From contig JBFMDV010000009.1 in NCBI GenBank assembly GCA_040753875.1, positions 1 to 64,000 on the forward strand: a stretch of 64,000 bases of DNA, read 5' to 3'. Each line of letters begins with the position of its first letter. Positions within the stretch are counted from its first letter, which is position 1. The DNA is from Candidatus Zixiibacteriota bacterium (GTDB lineage: Bacteria; Zixibacteria; MSB-5A5; GN15; FEB-12). A program made the position numbers and the translations under genes. This document shows, piece by piece, positions 43,238 through 51,366 of the stretch. The notes under the pieces are model-generated. The model ran no database searches. It had not been told where the DNA came from and saw nothing but the letters and a program-made list of their open reading frames with translations.

Positions 43238-43555
43238 CTATTCTCTGCTGCGGCCGCGGAAACCGCCGCCACCGTCGCCGAACCGACGGTCACCACCGCC
43301 GCCCGGTCGGTCCTCTTTGGGACGACCGACGTTTACGCGGAGACGACGACCCTTCAGGTCCTGTCCGTTCAGCCCGTCGATAGCGGCCTGAGCCTCGGAG
43401 TCGGAGGGCATCTCGACGAACCCGAAGCCGCGCGGCTGACGCGTATCGCGGTCGAAAATGATCTTCGCGGATGAGACCTCGCCGAACGCCTCAAACGCTG
43501 TTCTCAGTTCCTGCTCTGTCAATTCGTGGGGCAGGTTGCCTACGTAGATGTTCAT
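43238..43555 (-). CDS. RRM-domain RNA-binding protein
   Basis: A 105-residue single-RRM protein. RNP2 is IYVGNL (residues 3-8) and RNP1 is RGFGFVEM (about 42-49), both with the aromatic residues that stack on RNA. The last 25 residues are a flexible Gly/Arg/Asp-rich tail (RPGGGGDRRFGDGGGGFRGR). Bacterial proteins of this kind act as RNA chaperones and are often cold induced. GAGG eight bases before the ATG sets the start. Single gene with its own terminator. Confidence 0.95.
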   Translation of the reverse strand: MNIYVGNLPHELTEQELRTAFEAFGEVSSAKIIFDRDTRQPRGFGFVEMPSDSEAQAAIDGLNGQDLKGRRLRVNVGRPKEDRPGGGGDRRFGDGGGGFRGRSRE

Positions 43556-43605
43556 GAAAAAAACCTCATTAAGTGGGGTTACCCCCGCTGTGCGCGGAGA
43601 ATGGT

Positions 43606-44310
43606 TTATGTATGATTTGTTGCTATACGAAAGAAGTTTTCAAGCAATTGATTGTTGAGAGTCCTGATCTTTGTTTCGTTATCGACAAAAGAAGCGATAA
43701 CTTTATCTGCGTTCAGGCCGGTTTCGACAAGCTCGCCTTGGTAGGTTTGACACCAGCCGGCAATATCCGACCCTGTGGCCTCGAGGTGAAACTGAATCCC
43801 AACTTGTTTCCCTCGCCGGAACGCCTGATTGGCACACAGGTCGCTCTTCGCCAGATTCGGCACGCCAAATGGTGTCTTGAAGGTGTCCCCATGCCACTGG
43901 AACGCCGGAAAGCTGGTGTCAAAACCCCAAAACAGCGGGTCGGTCTGACCTTCCGAGGTCAGCTCGATCATGGAAGCGCCGATCTCCTTCACGTTGTTGC
44001 GTCCGACTGACGCCCCCAACACGCGGGCCAGGAGCTGACCGCCGAAGCAAATGCCCAGGTATGGGATATCGGCCCGCACCGTGCCGGACACGTACTCGAA
44101 AAGCCTGACCAGAAATTCATGCTCGCGATAGGTGGTGACCGACAGCGGACACCCCATCACCACCAAAGCGCCGAGATCGCCGGCATCCGGGTATGCATTA
44201 TCGGTCCATGACCTGACCAGAGTCCACGGTATGTCTCTTTGGGAGAGGTAATCCACTATGGCGCCGGGTGGCTCCGGGGCACAATTCTGAACGACAAGAA
44301 CAGGTTTCAT
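43606..44310 (-). CDS. Class I glutamine amidotransferase-like protein
   Basis: About 234 residues from the ATG at 44310; a GTG at 44328 is also possible. It has the GATase1 fold with the nucleophile Cys in YLGICFGGQLLARVLG and a His/Glu pair in GIQFHLEATGSDI, so the triad looks complete. FQWHGDTF is typical of the GuaA-like stand-alone branch. Such proteins hydrolyse glutamine or gamma-glutamyl amides. It follows the polyamine operon at a distance of 76 bp; a PuuD-like role in removing gamma-glutamyl groups is conceivable, but the sequence is closer to GMP-synthase-type GATases than to PuuD. No synthetase partner is adjacent. Confidence 0.8.
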   Translation of the reverse strand: MKPVLVVQNCAPEPPGAIVDYLSQRDIPWTLVRSWTDNAYPDAGDLGALVVMGCPLSVTTYREHEFLVRLFEYVSGTVRADIPYLGICFGGQLLARVLGASVGRNNVKEIGASMIELTSEGQTDPLFWGFDTSFPAFQWHGDTFKTPFGVPNLAKSDLCANQAFRRGKQVGIQFHLEATGSDIAGWCQTYQGELVETGLNADKVIASFVDNETKIRTLNNQLLENFFRIATNHT

Positions 44311-44386
44311 ATAGGAAGACAACTGCACTGCCTTCAGCCAAACAAGCTACACGAAATACGGGATACGTGCAATAGCTGTTAGAAAG

Positions 44387-45274
44387 CTATTTGAAGAGCT
44401 CCTTGACAAATTGTGGCAGCGCAAAGGCCGCGTGATGGATATCGGCGTTGTAGTAGCGGGTGGTGAGACGGAGTCGCTCGTATCGAGCCCGGTCGAAGTC
44501 CTTGAGCGGGTCGTACTTGCGCGTGCAAAGGGCAAACGACCAGTAAGCCGACGGATATATGGGCATAAAACATGTATACATTTTTACAACCGGGAAGACC
44601 GCTTGAAGGTTCGCGAAAATCCCCCTGACCGACTGCTGGTTGAAGAAAGGTGATTCGGACTGCGCTACCACGATGCCATCGGGGTTCAGGCGGGCCGCCA
44701 CGTTTCGGTAGAATGGCTGCTGGAACAGTTCCTGAGCAGGACCAACCGGATCAGAAAGGTCCAACAGGATGATATCGAATTTGTCCGTCCCCTTTTCGAT
44801 ATACTCTTTGCCGTCCATGAAAACCAGCCTGGCCCTTCGGTCATTCACGCCGGTGGTCAGGTAGGGGAAGTATTTCTTTGAGACCTCGACCACCATCTGG
44901 TCGATCTCGCACATCACGCACTCTTCGACTTCCGGGTGTTTGAGGATCTCGGTCAGGGCGCCGCAGTCACCGCCTCCTATAATGAGCACTCGTTTCGGGC
45001 TCGGGTGGGTGAAGAGCGGAATGTGGGTGATCATCTCGTTGTAGGCGTTGTTGTCACGGTCGGCGGCCATGAGGGAGCCATAGAGGACCAGCAGGCGACC
45101 GAAATCCCGGCTCTCCAGAATGTCGATCCGCTGAAACTCCGATTGGAGGGATGCCACCACTCGGTCAACCTTGACGGTGAGACCGGAGAGCCCCTCATGG
45201 AGTTCGGAGTACCAGACATTCCACAGGTCGGTCATGCTGGTCTCATGGACCATCACGCCATCTTGCCTCGACAT
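44387..45274 (-). CDS. Spermidine synthase (polyamine aminopropyltransferase)
   Basis: A 295-residue enzyme that transfers the aminopropyl group of decarboxylated S-adenosylmethionine to putrescine. The ATG at 45274 has AGGAGA six bases upstream; the frame is open further but unlike the family. Family motifs are present: LESRDFGRLLVLYGSLM, IIGGGDCGALTEILKH for dcSAM binding, MCEIDQMVVEVSKKYFP, and DLSDPVGPAQELF with the catalytic Asp. It is the last gene of the operon regulator-speD-odc-speE, whose other enzymes supply both substrates. Confidence 0.95.
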   Translation of the reverse strand: MSRQDGVMVHETSMTDLWNVWYSELHEGLSGLTVKVDRVVASLQSEFQRIDILESRDFGRLLVLYGSLMAADRDNNAYNEMITHIPLFTHPSPKRVLIIGGGDCGALTEILKHPEVEECVMCEIDQMVVEVSKKYFPYLTTGVNDRRARLVFMDGKEYIEKGTDKFDIILLDLSDPVGPAQELFQQPFYRNVAARLNPDGIVVAQSESPFFNQQSVRGIFANLQAVFPVVKMYTCFMPIYPSAYWSFALCTRKYDPLKDFDRARYERLRLTTRYYNADIHHAAFALPQFVKELFK

Positions 45275-45300
45275 GTTCTTCTCCTGGGCGCCAATTCCGC

Positions 45301-46482
45301 TCACGACTGTGCCTGCTCGATCACTTTGTATTCCGGGCGATACAGCGAGTTGAAATCGGAGCCGGAGACGGCACAATAAGCGCCGGTCATCGGGAATACA
45401 AACATCTCGCCGATCTCGTGCTCCGGGATGAACAGGCCATCGTACATGACGTCAAAGGAGTCGCAGGTCGGGCCGGCCAGCACCGAGAGCTTCTCGTTGC
45501 CCCGCTTATTGGTCACGACCGGATACTGGCAATGGTCGTACACAATGCCGGAGAAGGTCGAGTAGAGGCCGTCATCCAGATAGTACCACATTTTGCCGTC
45601 GCGGAACGACTTGCCTATGACCGAGCAGACCAGGGTTACGGGACTGGCGGAAATGAACCGCCCCGGTTCGCAGACCACCTTGATGCCGGGACGGATCTTC
45701 TTGTCCAATGCCTTCCGAATCGGCACGCAGAAATCCTCGATATTGGGGATCGGCTGAATGTACTCGACCGGGAAACCACCGCCGATATCCAGCACGCGAG
45801 TGTCGAACCCTTCGAGATCCAGCGCGTGGATCAGGTCTTTGGCGGCGTTGATCGCCTTGACATAGTTTTCCGGGTAGATGCATTGGGAGCCGATATGGAA
45901 GCACAGGCCGTAGAATTCATGCCCTGCCTCCTGGATCTGACGTGCCAGCGGGAGAACTTCGGCAACCGTGCAGCCGAACTTGTACTGGAGATTCACGACC
46001 GCCCGGGTGTTGGTGTTGATGCGATACCGAATGAGCACCTTGAGCTTCTTGTCGGTATAGCGATTGAACTTGGGGATCTCCGAGGGGTTGTCCACCACGA
46101 AAATCTCCACCCCTTTGCCGACTGCGTAGTCGAACTCATCCCGGGTCTTGACTGGATGGGAGTGAATCAGCGTGTGGGAGGCGACGCCGGTTTTGAGCAC
46201 AGATTCGATCTCCTTGGCGGAGCAGACGTCAAAATTGCCGCCGCCGGCCGCTACCTCGTCGATGATCTGCTGGTGGTTATTGGATTTGACGGCATAATGA
46301 ATGCCCACCCTCGGCAGCGCCGCTTTGAGCGCCAGATAATTCCTGCGAATCTCGGCCCGCGACAGTAGGAGCATCGGCGTGCCGAGCGACCTGTTTTCGA
46401 ACAACTCCCTGATAAGAGCAGTGTCCACGCCTCGGAAGAGGCTGGTGTTTTCCATAACCGCGAAATCCATAGCGTGCGTCAT
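45301..46482 (-). CDS. Ornithine decarboxylase, fold type III PLP enzyme
   Basis: A 393-residue alanine-racemase-fold decarboxylase that makes putrescine from ornithine. The ATG at 46482 follows GGGGAG. The PLP lysine is K66 in HYAVKSN; other family residues are HIGSQ, LDIGGGFPV, EPGRFISASPVTLV and, near residue 337, GPTCDSFD, the ODC-type version with the catalytic Cys (C340). The related diaminopimelate and carboxynorspermidine decarboxylases differ around these points. Lysine or dual activity cannot be excluded. Flanked at 14 and 26 bp by speD and speE, so the operon encodes a full ornithine-to-spermidine pathway. Confidence 0.9.
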   Translation of the reverse strand: MTHAMDFAVMENTSLFRGVDTALIRELFENRSLGTPMLLLSRAEIRRNYLALKAALPRVGIHYAVKSNNHQQIIDEVAAGGGNFDVCSAKEIESVLKTGVASHTLIHSHPVKTRDEFDYAVGKGVEIFVVDNPSEIPKFNRYTDKKLKVLIRYRINTNTRAVVNLQYKFGCTVAEVLPLARQIQEAGHEFYGLCFHIGSQCIYPENYVKAINAAKDLIHALDLEGFDTRVLDIGGGFPVEYIQPIPNIEDFCVPIRKALDKKIRPGIKVVCEPGRFISASPVTLVCSVIGKSFRDGKMWYYLDDGLYSTFSGIVYDHCQYPVVTNKRGNEKLSVLAGPTCDSFDVMYDGLFIPEHEIGEMFVFPMTGAYCAVSGSDFNSLYRPEYKVIEQAQS

Positions 46483-46496
46483 GGCGTACACTCCCC

Positions 46497-46913
46497 TTAG
46501 TGGGCCACTTGGGCCCGGTTGACGGTTTGCGGGAACGGCTTGTGGTGGATGACCTCATCGGTCTCCGACGGTATGCCGCGTTTCAGTTCCTGAACGTGGG
46601 CCTGGCGAGCCGCCAGCGCCTCGACCATGTGTTGGTGGGCCTTGTACGGGTCGACCGTGTCACCGCAGGTGAAATAATCGACTGCCGCATAGCCGTACTC
46701 GGGCCAGGTATGGATGGAAATGTGAGACTCGGCGATCACCACGACCCCCGAAACGCCCTGGGGGTTGTAGCGGTGAAAGACGGAGCGGACAATGGTCGCG
46801 CCCGACTTGCGAACCGCCTCGTTCATAGCCTCTTCGAGGTAGCGGATATCATCGAGCACGCGTTTGTCGCAGTTCGAGTACTCCACTACCAGGTGGCGTC
46901 CGAGCATCTTCAT
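46497..46913 (-). CDS. S-adenosylmethionine decarboxylase proenzyme
   Basis: A 138-residue class 1B SpeD. It cleaves itself to make a pyruvoyl group at the Ser of AESHISIHTWPE (S63), giving alpha and beta chains; the catalytic His and Cys are in SIHTW and DYFTCGD. Its product, decarboxylated SAM, is the aminopropyl donor for SpeE. AGGAGGG stands nine bases before the ATG at 46913. The C-terminus is somewhat longer than in Thermotoga-type enzymes. Second gene of the polyamine operon. Confidence 0.96.
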   Translation of the reverse strand: MKMLGRHLVVEYSNCDKRVLDDIRYLEEAMNEAVRKSGATIVRSVFHRYNPQGVSGVVVIAESHISIHTWPEYGYAAVDYFTCGDTVDPYKAHQHMVEALAARQAHVQELKRGIPSETDEVIHHKPFPQTVNRAQVAH

Positions 46914-46949
46914 CGTACCGGTCCCTCCTTCAGGACTCCAGGGTTACGT

Positions 46950-47492
46950 CTACATCTGGGGCGGGGTGGTGACCCACAGGACTCTCACCATGTTCCGCCC
47001 GTTGTTGATCAACTGATGAGTCTTATCGGACTCAAAATAGAAGCAGTGCCGGCTGGGCACCTTGTAACTCTTCTTGTTCATCTTCAGCGTGACTGTGCCG
47101 CCCAGCACATAGCCAAACTGCTCGCCGGGATGTGGCCCCTGGGGTTCCAGGCGGTCACCCGGTTTCATCTCCAGCATGATCGGGTCCATCAGGTTGTTGG
47201 TGGAGCCGGGCACCAGCAGTTCGAATTTGCTGATTCCCCAGCCCTCCACCGGCACCCGCTCCGCCGGCGTGAACACCACTTTTTCTTCGGCGCTGTCGGT
47301 GAAGAACTCGGACAGGGTCACGCTGAGCGCCTCCAGGAGGTCCGCCAGCGAATCGACCGAAATGGAGGATTGATCGTTTTCGAGTTGAGATATGAACCCC
47401 TTGGTGAGCTGGGCGCGGTCCGCCAGCTCTTCCTGTGTCAGCCCGGAGGCCAACCGCAGCGCCTTGATTTTCTCCCCGATCTTCAGCTCCAA
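46950..47492 (-). CDS. XRE-cupin transcriptional regulator of the polyamine operon
   Basis: A 180-residue regulator: HTH_3 domain (about 1-62; LRLASGLTQEELADRAQLTK, then FISQLENDQ) and a C-terminal cupin (about 105-178; PGDRLEPQGPHPGEQFGYVL, then HCFYFESDKTHQLIN). This is the PuuR-type arrangement, in which the cupin binds a small ligand, here probably a polyamine. The start is TTG 47492; an upstream ATT at 47501 is better placed behind GAAGGTG but would be a rare start. First gene of the operon, 36 bp before speD; two palindromic operators lie just upstream, so it probably represses itself and the pathway. Confidence 0.88.
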   Translation of the reverse strand: MELKIGEKIKALRLASGLTQEELADRAQLTKGFISQLENDQSSISVDSLADLLEALSVTLSEFFTDSAEEKVVFTPAERVPVEGWGISKFELLVPGSTNNLMDPIMLEMKPGDRLEPQGPHPGEQFGYVLGGTVTLKMNKKSYKVPSRHCFYFESDKTHQLINNGRNMVRVLWVTTPPQM

Positions 47493-47516
47493 CGAATCAA
47501 TCCGTTCACCTTCTTG

Positions 47517-47549
47517 GTTTAGTAAACTAAGCTTTTCTGTTTAATAAAC
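47517..47549. promoter_or_regulatory. Twin palindromic operators GTTTA-n-TAAAC
   Basis: GTTTAGTAAAC (47517-47527) and GTTTAATAAAC (47539-47549) are perfect 11-bp palindromes, 22 bp centre to centre (two helical turns). They lie right after the -10 box of the polyamine operon promoter, around and past the predicted transcription start. They are the expected binding sites of the XRE-cupin regulator. Confidence 0.75.
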
Positions 47550-47555
47550 GGTGGC

Positions 47556-47583
47556 AGTATACTTTCAGTTTCAAACTTGTCAA
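47556..47583 (-). promoter_or_regulatory. Sigma-70-type promoter of the polyamine operon
   Basis: On the minus strand TTGACA (47583-47578), 16-bp spacer, TATACT (47561-47556). Predicted start near 47549, inside the first operator. Confidence 0.8.
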
Positions 47584-47656
47584 GGATTTTTTGCCCGCGT
47601 CGGTGTTTTTTTTGAACAGTCTCGGCGCCGTTAGCCGCGGCAGAAGCGCTTTTGCC

Positions 47657-47685
47657 TTGCCAGAGCGCCGCCTGAATGGTACATT
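47657..47685 (+). promoter_or_regulatory. Sigma-70-type promoter for the beta-barrel gene
   Basis: TTGCCA (47657-47662), 17-bp spacer, TACATT (47680-47685). Predicted start near 47692. Confidence 0.45.
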
Positions 47686-47759
47686 ATCTATTGAGGACTT
47701 GCAAAGACCACCATTTACCCGCTGTGAAGAGTTCGTTGATGAAATATAGAGGAGGCCAT

Positions 47760-48308
47760 GTGAGGAAACTGCTTGTGGCCTGCTGCCTGCTGGCGGGGCT
47801 GGGAGGGACCGTCCAGGCGCAGAGCATCAGGGTCGGCATCGGGTTTTCCGCCGGTATGGATGTGCCGATCGGCCAGGAAGACCAGAAGTCCGGATCGCTG
47901 TTCGGGTTTAGAGCCCGACTGAAACTGCTCCCGGCGATTGCGCTGGAGCCAAACCTGTTTTTCACCAAATACGGGCAACCCTCCCCGCAGGATATCCCCG
48001 ACTACGATCTCCCCGGTTCCAAGATCACGGCGTATGGCGTTGATGCCACGCTGGGGGCGAAGATCGGTGGCACCGGTGTCAAGCCGTTCGGTATTCTGGG
48101 AGTCGGACACTACACGGTCAAGCGGGAGGAGGCGGATCAGAAATTCTCAGAGATCGGTTGGTCGGCCGGGTTGGGACTGGAGATCGGGATTACGTCAGTG
48201 GTGGGGCTCGATTTCCGCGGCAAACTGGTGGTCATTCCTGTCGAAGGGGGCGATTCTAAAAAAGCCGCCTCGGTGACGGGTGGCCTTAACTACTACTTCG
48301 GTAACTGA
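47760..48308 (+). CDS. Outer-membrane beta-barrel protein
   Basis: About 182 residues from the GTG at 47760, chosen because GGAGG lies just upstream and a Sec signal (RKLLVACCLLAGLGGTVQAQ) follows; an ATG at 47739 is less good. The rest is alternating hydrophobic strands with Gly/aromatic turns (RVGIGFSAGMDVPIG, FRARLKLLPAIALEPNLFFT, and the terminal GGLNYYFGN with a C-terminal aromatic). This is the small OmpA/OmpW-like eight-strand barrel type. Function unknown. Followed 12 bp later by a lipoprotein gene. Confidence 0.78.
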   Translation: MRKLLVACCLLAGLGGTVQAQSIRVGIGFSAGMDVPIGQEDQKSGSLFGFRARLKLLPAIALEPNLFFTKYGQPSPQDIPDYDLPGSKITAYGVDATLGAKIGGTGVKPFGILGVGHYTVKREEADQKFSEIGWSAGLGLEIGITSVVGLDFRGKLVVIPVEGGDSKKAASVTGGLNYYFGN

Positions 48309-48320
48309 GGAGAGACAACG

Positions 48321-48857
48321 ATGCGCACTATGATAAGAAGATCAGCCATCGCCGGTATGCTCGCCTCAGCTCTGATGGTAGGCGGCTGCCTGCTCTCGGC
48401 CACTTTCGTTGTGCAGGTCCTTTTCCGTGACTCCGATATGGGAGACCATACGGTTCGGTACCATAAGCTGGTGGATATTACCACTGAACCGGACTGGCAG
48501 GACAACAAGGACAAGATCCATACGATCGAGCTGGTCGGCTTCCAACTCTGGATAACCAATAACATTCAGGGGAATAGTTTCAACCTGTATGTCGATGATG
48601 GCGATGATCCCGAGCAAATGACCCGAGCCGATGTCGACGCCAACACGACCAAGATCATCAATGCCCTCGCCCTTCCGGCGGGAGAACAGAGATATGTGCG
48701 GTATTCCGAATCGCTGAGGCTGCTGCAGAATGAAGACATCCTCAAAGCGCTGGTGAAGGAAGGGAAGTTCCATTTCTACGCCACCAGCAAGAATCCGAAC
48801 ATCGATTTCACGCTCGATTCGGTGCGGGTGATCGTGACACTGTCGGCGGGCAACTGA
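48321..48857 (+). CDS. Hypothetical lipoprotein
   Basis: A 178-residue exported protein. The signal MRTMIRRSAIAGMLASALMV ends in a lipobox VGGC, so it is lipid-anchored. The mature part looks all-beta, with LVGFQLWITNNIQGNSFNLY and FHFYATSKNPNIDFTLDSVR. No family recognised. GAGGAGA precedes the ATG. It is co-transcribed with the beta-barrel gene and ended by a strong terminator, so the two may act together at the outer membrane. Confidence 0.68.
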   Translation: MRTMIRRSAIAGMLASALMVGGCLLSATFVVQVLFRDSDMGDHTVRYHKLVDITTEPDWQDNKDKIHTIELVGFQLWITNNIQGNSFNLYVDDGDDPEQMTRADVDANTTKIINALALPAGEQRYVRYSESLRLLQNEDILKALVKEGKFHFYATSKNPNIDFTLDSVRVIVTLSAGN

Positions 48858-48888
48858 GAGTCGGTCTCAGGCATACGCTATATAATGG

Positions 48889-48922
48889 AGAGCCGGCTCC
48901 GGATTCGGAGCCGGCTCTTTTT
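48889..48922 (+). terminator. Strong rho-independent terminator
   Basis: Perfect 12-bp stem AGAGCCGGCTCC (48889-48900) / GGAGCCGGCTCT (48907-48918) with a 6-base loop and a TTTTT tail. It separates the lipoprotein gene from the ATP synthase operon. Confidence 0.93.
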
Positions 48923-48978
48923 CCTGCCCGAGTTTCTGTTGCGCCAGATGGCGCGGGATGAAGGACAAAAAAATCGGT

Positions 48979-49006
48979 TTGACTTTGCTTTGGTCAGAAA
49001 TATATT
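48979..49006 (+). promoter_or_regulatory. Sigma-70-type promoter of the ATP synthase operon
   Basis: TTGACT (48979-48984), 16-bp spacer, TATATT (49001-49006). Predicted start near 49013, 25 nt before the atpZ ATG. Confidence 0.65.
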
Positions 49007-49037
49007 GGCGTCCGAAATTGTCACTGAAAGGGTTATT

Positions 49038-49298
49038 ATGACCCTTTTACTCGTTCCACCCGGTGGAAAAAAGGACAGGTCGTACGCCCAGATATCGCTG
49101 TTAGCGGCGATACCGGCGATCTTGGTGGCGGCCCCGCTGGTCGGGTTTTTCATCGGCCGTTGGGCCGACCAGAAACTCGGCACGGAGCCGTATCTGGTGA
49201 TCGGTGGGATAGTCCTTGGTTTTTTCGCAGCGGGTCGCGAGATATATCGACTGGTGAAAAAGTCTGAGGAGTTGGATAAGGACGACCGGGATGGCTGA
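49038..49298 (+). CDS. AtpZ-type F0F1 accessory membrane protein
   Basis: About 86 residues. The ATG at 49038 is preceded by AAAGGG; the frame is open upstream through the terminator but that part is not a gene. Two transmembrane helices (about 20-42 and 51-70) around a conserved GFFIGRWADQKLGTEP turn match the AtpZ/AtpI family. AtpZ helps assemble or supply Mg2+/Ca2+ for the synthase. First gene of the operon; it overlaps the next by 8 bp. Confidence 0.82.
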   Translation: MTLLLVPPGGKKDRSYAQISLLAAIPAILVAAPLVGFFIGRWADQKLGTEPYLVIGGIVLGFFAAGREIYRLVKKSEELDKDDRDG

Positions 49299-49704
49299 GA
49301 TGGGATTGGAGTTTATCGACCGCACGCTGCGCTCTTCCGGCATTGTCCTCCTCATTTTTCTGCCGTTCGGAGTCTATTACTTCGGCCTTTTCCCAACGCT
49401 CGCAATCCTGTCCGGAGCCATCTGGGGGATGCTCAATCTGATGATGACGACCGCTCTCATCCGGGCGTTCATTCGACCGGGTGGTGCCGATGTCGCGCGG
49501 TCGATTGCGTGGGCAGTGGTCAAGTTCCCGCTCTTGTATGGAGCTGGATTTGGCCTCCTGATGATACGCGAGTTCAATCCCATGCATCTGCTTATCGGTT
49601 TCACCGGCGTGCTCGGCGTGATGGTCCTCAAAGCTCTGGGACGATTGCTTCTTGGTTTGGATGCCGGAACGAGCAATGATAACCATATGGCTAAGACAGT
49701 ATGA
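49291..49704 (+). CDS. ATP synthase subunit I-like membrane protein
   Basis: A 137-residue protein with about four hydrophobic helices (GIVLLIFLPFGVYYFGLF, AILSGAIWGMLNLMMTTALI, and two more). Position between atpZ and atpB and its size fit the loosely conserved subunit I (AtpI), a helper for c-ring assembly. Sequence identity to the family is too low to be sure by eye. Overlaps atpZ by 8 bp and atpB by 4 bp, so translation is coupled. Confidence 0.65.
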   Translation: MAEMGLEFIDRTLRSSGIVLLIFLPFGVYYFGLFPTLAILSGAIWGMLNLMMTTALIRAFIRPGGADVARSIAWAVVKFPLLYGAGFGLLMIREFNPMHLLIGFTGVLGVMVLKALGRLLLGLDAGTSNDNHMAKTV

Positions 49705-50525
49705 GCGCTTTCGTTCACCAGATAATGACCCTTGCTGCGCCAACCGTGCTGCCGCTCCTGTCTGTGGCTTCATCGACTGAAGAGGGCGGGTCGTCCGAGC
49801 TTCCCTCACTCGTCGGGATGCTGACGCATCACGAAGGGCCAATATATCACTGGGTCAATATTATCTACGCGCTGGCGGTCTCCGTGATCCTCTGCGTGGT
49901 GGCGGTGCGGGTATATGCGAAACGACAGATGATCCCGGGACCGCTTCAGAATGTCGTCGAAATGGCCGTGGAAGGAATGTACAATTTCCTTCATTCAATC
50001 CTCGGCCACGAAGCCCGTAGGTTTGTGCCGTTTCTGGGGACATTGTTTTTCTATATCCTCTTTATGAACTTGATGGGGATCGTCCCGCTCGGCCATTCGC
50101 CCTCGACCAATATCAACATCACGGCATCGCTGGCGATAATGGTGTTCCTGTACGTGCAGTACATAGGGGTCACTCGGCTCGGCATTGTCGGGTATTTCGA
50201 CCACCTGATCGGTCAGCCACGCGACGTGATCGGATGGGTGATCGTGCCATTGATATTTCCCATTCACGTCATCGGCGAATTCGCCAAACCGTTCAGCCTG
50301 GCGCTCCGGTTGTTCGGTAATATTACCGGTGAGGATATTCTGGTGGCGGCGTTCGTGGGCTTAGGCGTGATGGCGCTGGGATTCATCGGTTCACCTGTCG
50401 GGCTGCCGTTCAACGTGCCGTTCATCCTTTTGGGATTGTTGCTGTCGACCATACAGGCACTGGTGTTCACGCTGTTGTCGACCATCTATATACTCATGAT
50501 GTTACCGCATGAGGAGCATCATTGA
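49701..50525 (+). CDS. ATP synthase F0 subunit a
   Basis: A 274-residue membrane subunit forming the two proton half-channels. The essential Arg lies in PFSLALRLFGNITGEDIL, and the C-terminal helix has the usual LLLSTIQALVFTLLSTIYI. The N-terminal 50 residues are a longer, periplasmic-facing extension with a SSTEEGGSSELPS stretch, not part of the core. Starts on an ATGA overlap with the subunit I gene. Confidence 0.96.
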   Translation: MSAFVHQIMTLAAPTVLPLLSVASSTEEGGSSELPSLVGMLTHHEGPIYHWVNIIYALAVSVILCVVAVRVYAKRQMIPGPLQNVVEMAVEGMYNFLHSILGHEARRFVPFLGTLFFYILFMNLMGIVPLGHSPSTNINITASLAIMVFLYVQYIGVTRLGIVGYFDHLIGQPRDVIGWVIVPLIFPIHVIGEFAKPFSLALRLFGNITGEDILVAAFVGLGVMALGFIGSPVGLPFNVPFILLGLLLSTIQALVFTLLSTIYILMMLPHEEHH

Positions 50526-50572
50526 CCGAGAACGATTCTGTTTTGAAGGAATAACGTAGATAGGAGGAAACA

Positions 50573-50812
50573 ATGGACTATCAATCAATGTTGGCATGGG
50601 CATTGCCGATGGGCGTCGGCCTGGCGGCGGTTGGTTCCGGCCTCGGTCTGGGACGGGCGGTCGGTTCAGCGATGGAAGCGATCGGTCGTCAGCCCGAAGC
50701 ATCCGGCAAGATTCAGACGGCCATGATTATCGGCGCTGCGCTGATCGAAGCTTTGACGATCTACGCCCTGGTGGTGTTTTTCCTGATGTTCGGGAAAATC
50801 GGCGCTCACTGA
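50573..50812 (+). CDS. ATP synthase F0 subunit c
   Basis: A 79-residue hairpin of two helices joined by the polar loop RQPEASGK. The ion-binding carboxylate is E59 in [14 protein letters not shown]. The first helix carries [20 protein letters not shown]. The residues around E59 lack the Gln and the E-S/T pair of sodium-type c subunits, so proton coupling is expected. GGAGG lies a few bases before the ATG. Confidence 0.96.
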   Translation: MDYQSMLAWALPMGVGLAAVGSGLGLGRAVGSAMEAIGRQPEASGKIQTAMIIGAALIEALTIYALVVFFLMFGKIGAH

Positions 50813-50878
50813 AGTGGATTCGGCGTACGGCAACACAAGCGAAAGCCGTGCGCCAGCCGTTAGAGGACTGGAGATCGC

Positions 50879-51361
50879 ATGAGTTTAGAGTGGCAGCAGT
50901 TACTTACCCATGCATTGGGTTTTCTCATCACGCTGTGGATCCTCAAACGCTTCGCCTGGAAGCCGCTTCTGGCTTTGATGGAAGAACGGCGGAATCGGAT
51001 CGCGGGAGAATTCCGGCAGATTGAAACCGAAAGGGCGAATGTCGCAGGCCAAAAAGCTGAATACGATGCCAAGCTGCGTGAGATTGAGAATGAACGCCGG
51101 GCCAAAATTGTCGAAGCGGTTGAAGAAGGCAAGAAAGTGGCGGCAGATATCAAGAGCTCGGCGCAGAACGAGGTGAAGGAACTTCACGTCAAGGCGCGGG
51201 CCGAACTCGAACGGGATGTCGCCAAGGCGCGAGTGGAGCTTCGCAATCAGATGGTGACGATCACGATGACGGCCGCGGAAAAGCTGCTTCGCGAGAAGCT
51301 GGACGACAAAAAACACCGCGACCTGATCGACCGCTATATCGCGGAGATCGAGAAAGCATAG
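50879..51361 (+). CDS. ATP synthase F0 subunit b
   Basis: A 160-residue peripheral-stalk subunit: one N-terminal transmembrane helix (HALGFLITLWILKRFAW), then a long charged coiled coil (RNRIAGEFRQIETERANVAG and following) and a C-terminal AAEKLLREKLDDKKHRDLID that binds delta. Length is standard. Between atpE and atpH; ends 5 bp before the delta gene. Confidence 0.95.
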   Translation: MSLEWQQLLTHALGFLITLWILKRFAWKPLLALMEERRNRIAGEFRQIETERANVAGQKAEYDAKLREIENERRAKIVEAVEEGKKVAADIKSSAQNEVKELHVKARAELERDVAKARVELRNQMVTITMTAAEKLLREKLDDKKHRDLIDRYIAEIEKA

Positions 51362-51366
51362 TTCGG

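Noticed and set aside
43606-44310. Glutamine amidotransferase as PuuD of a polyamine-degradation pathway
   Set aside because: The motifs fit GMP-synthase-type stand-alone GATases better, it is separated by 76 bp from the biosynthetic operon, and no other puu catabolic gene is present.
48885-49037. Extending the atpZ frame upstream to 48885
   Set aside because: The upstream part would translate through a perfect terminator hairpin and the promoter; the ATG at 49038 has a ribosome site and matches the family start.
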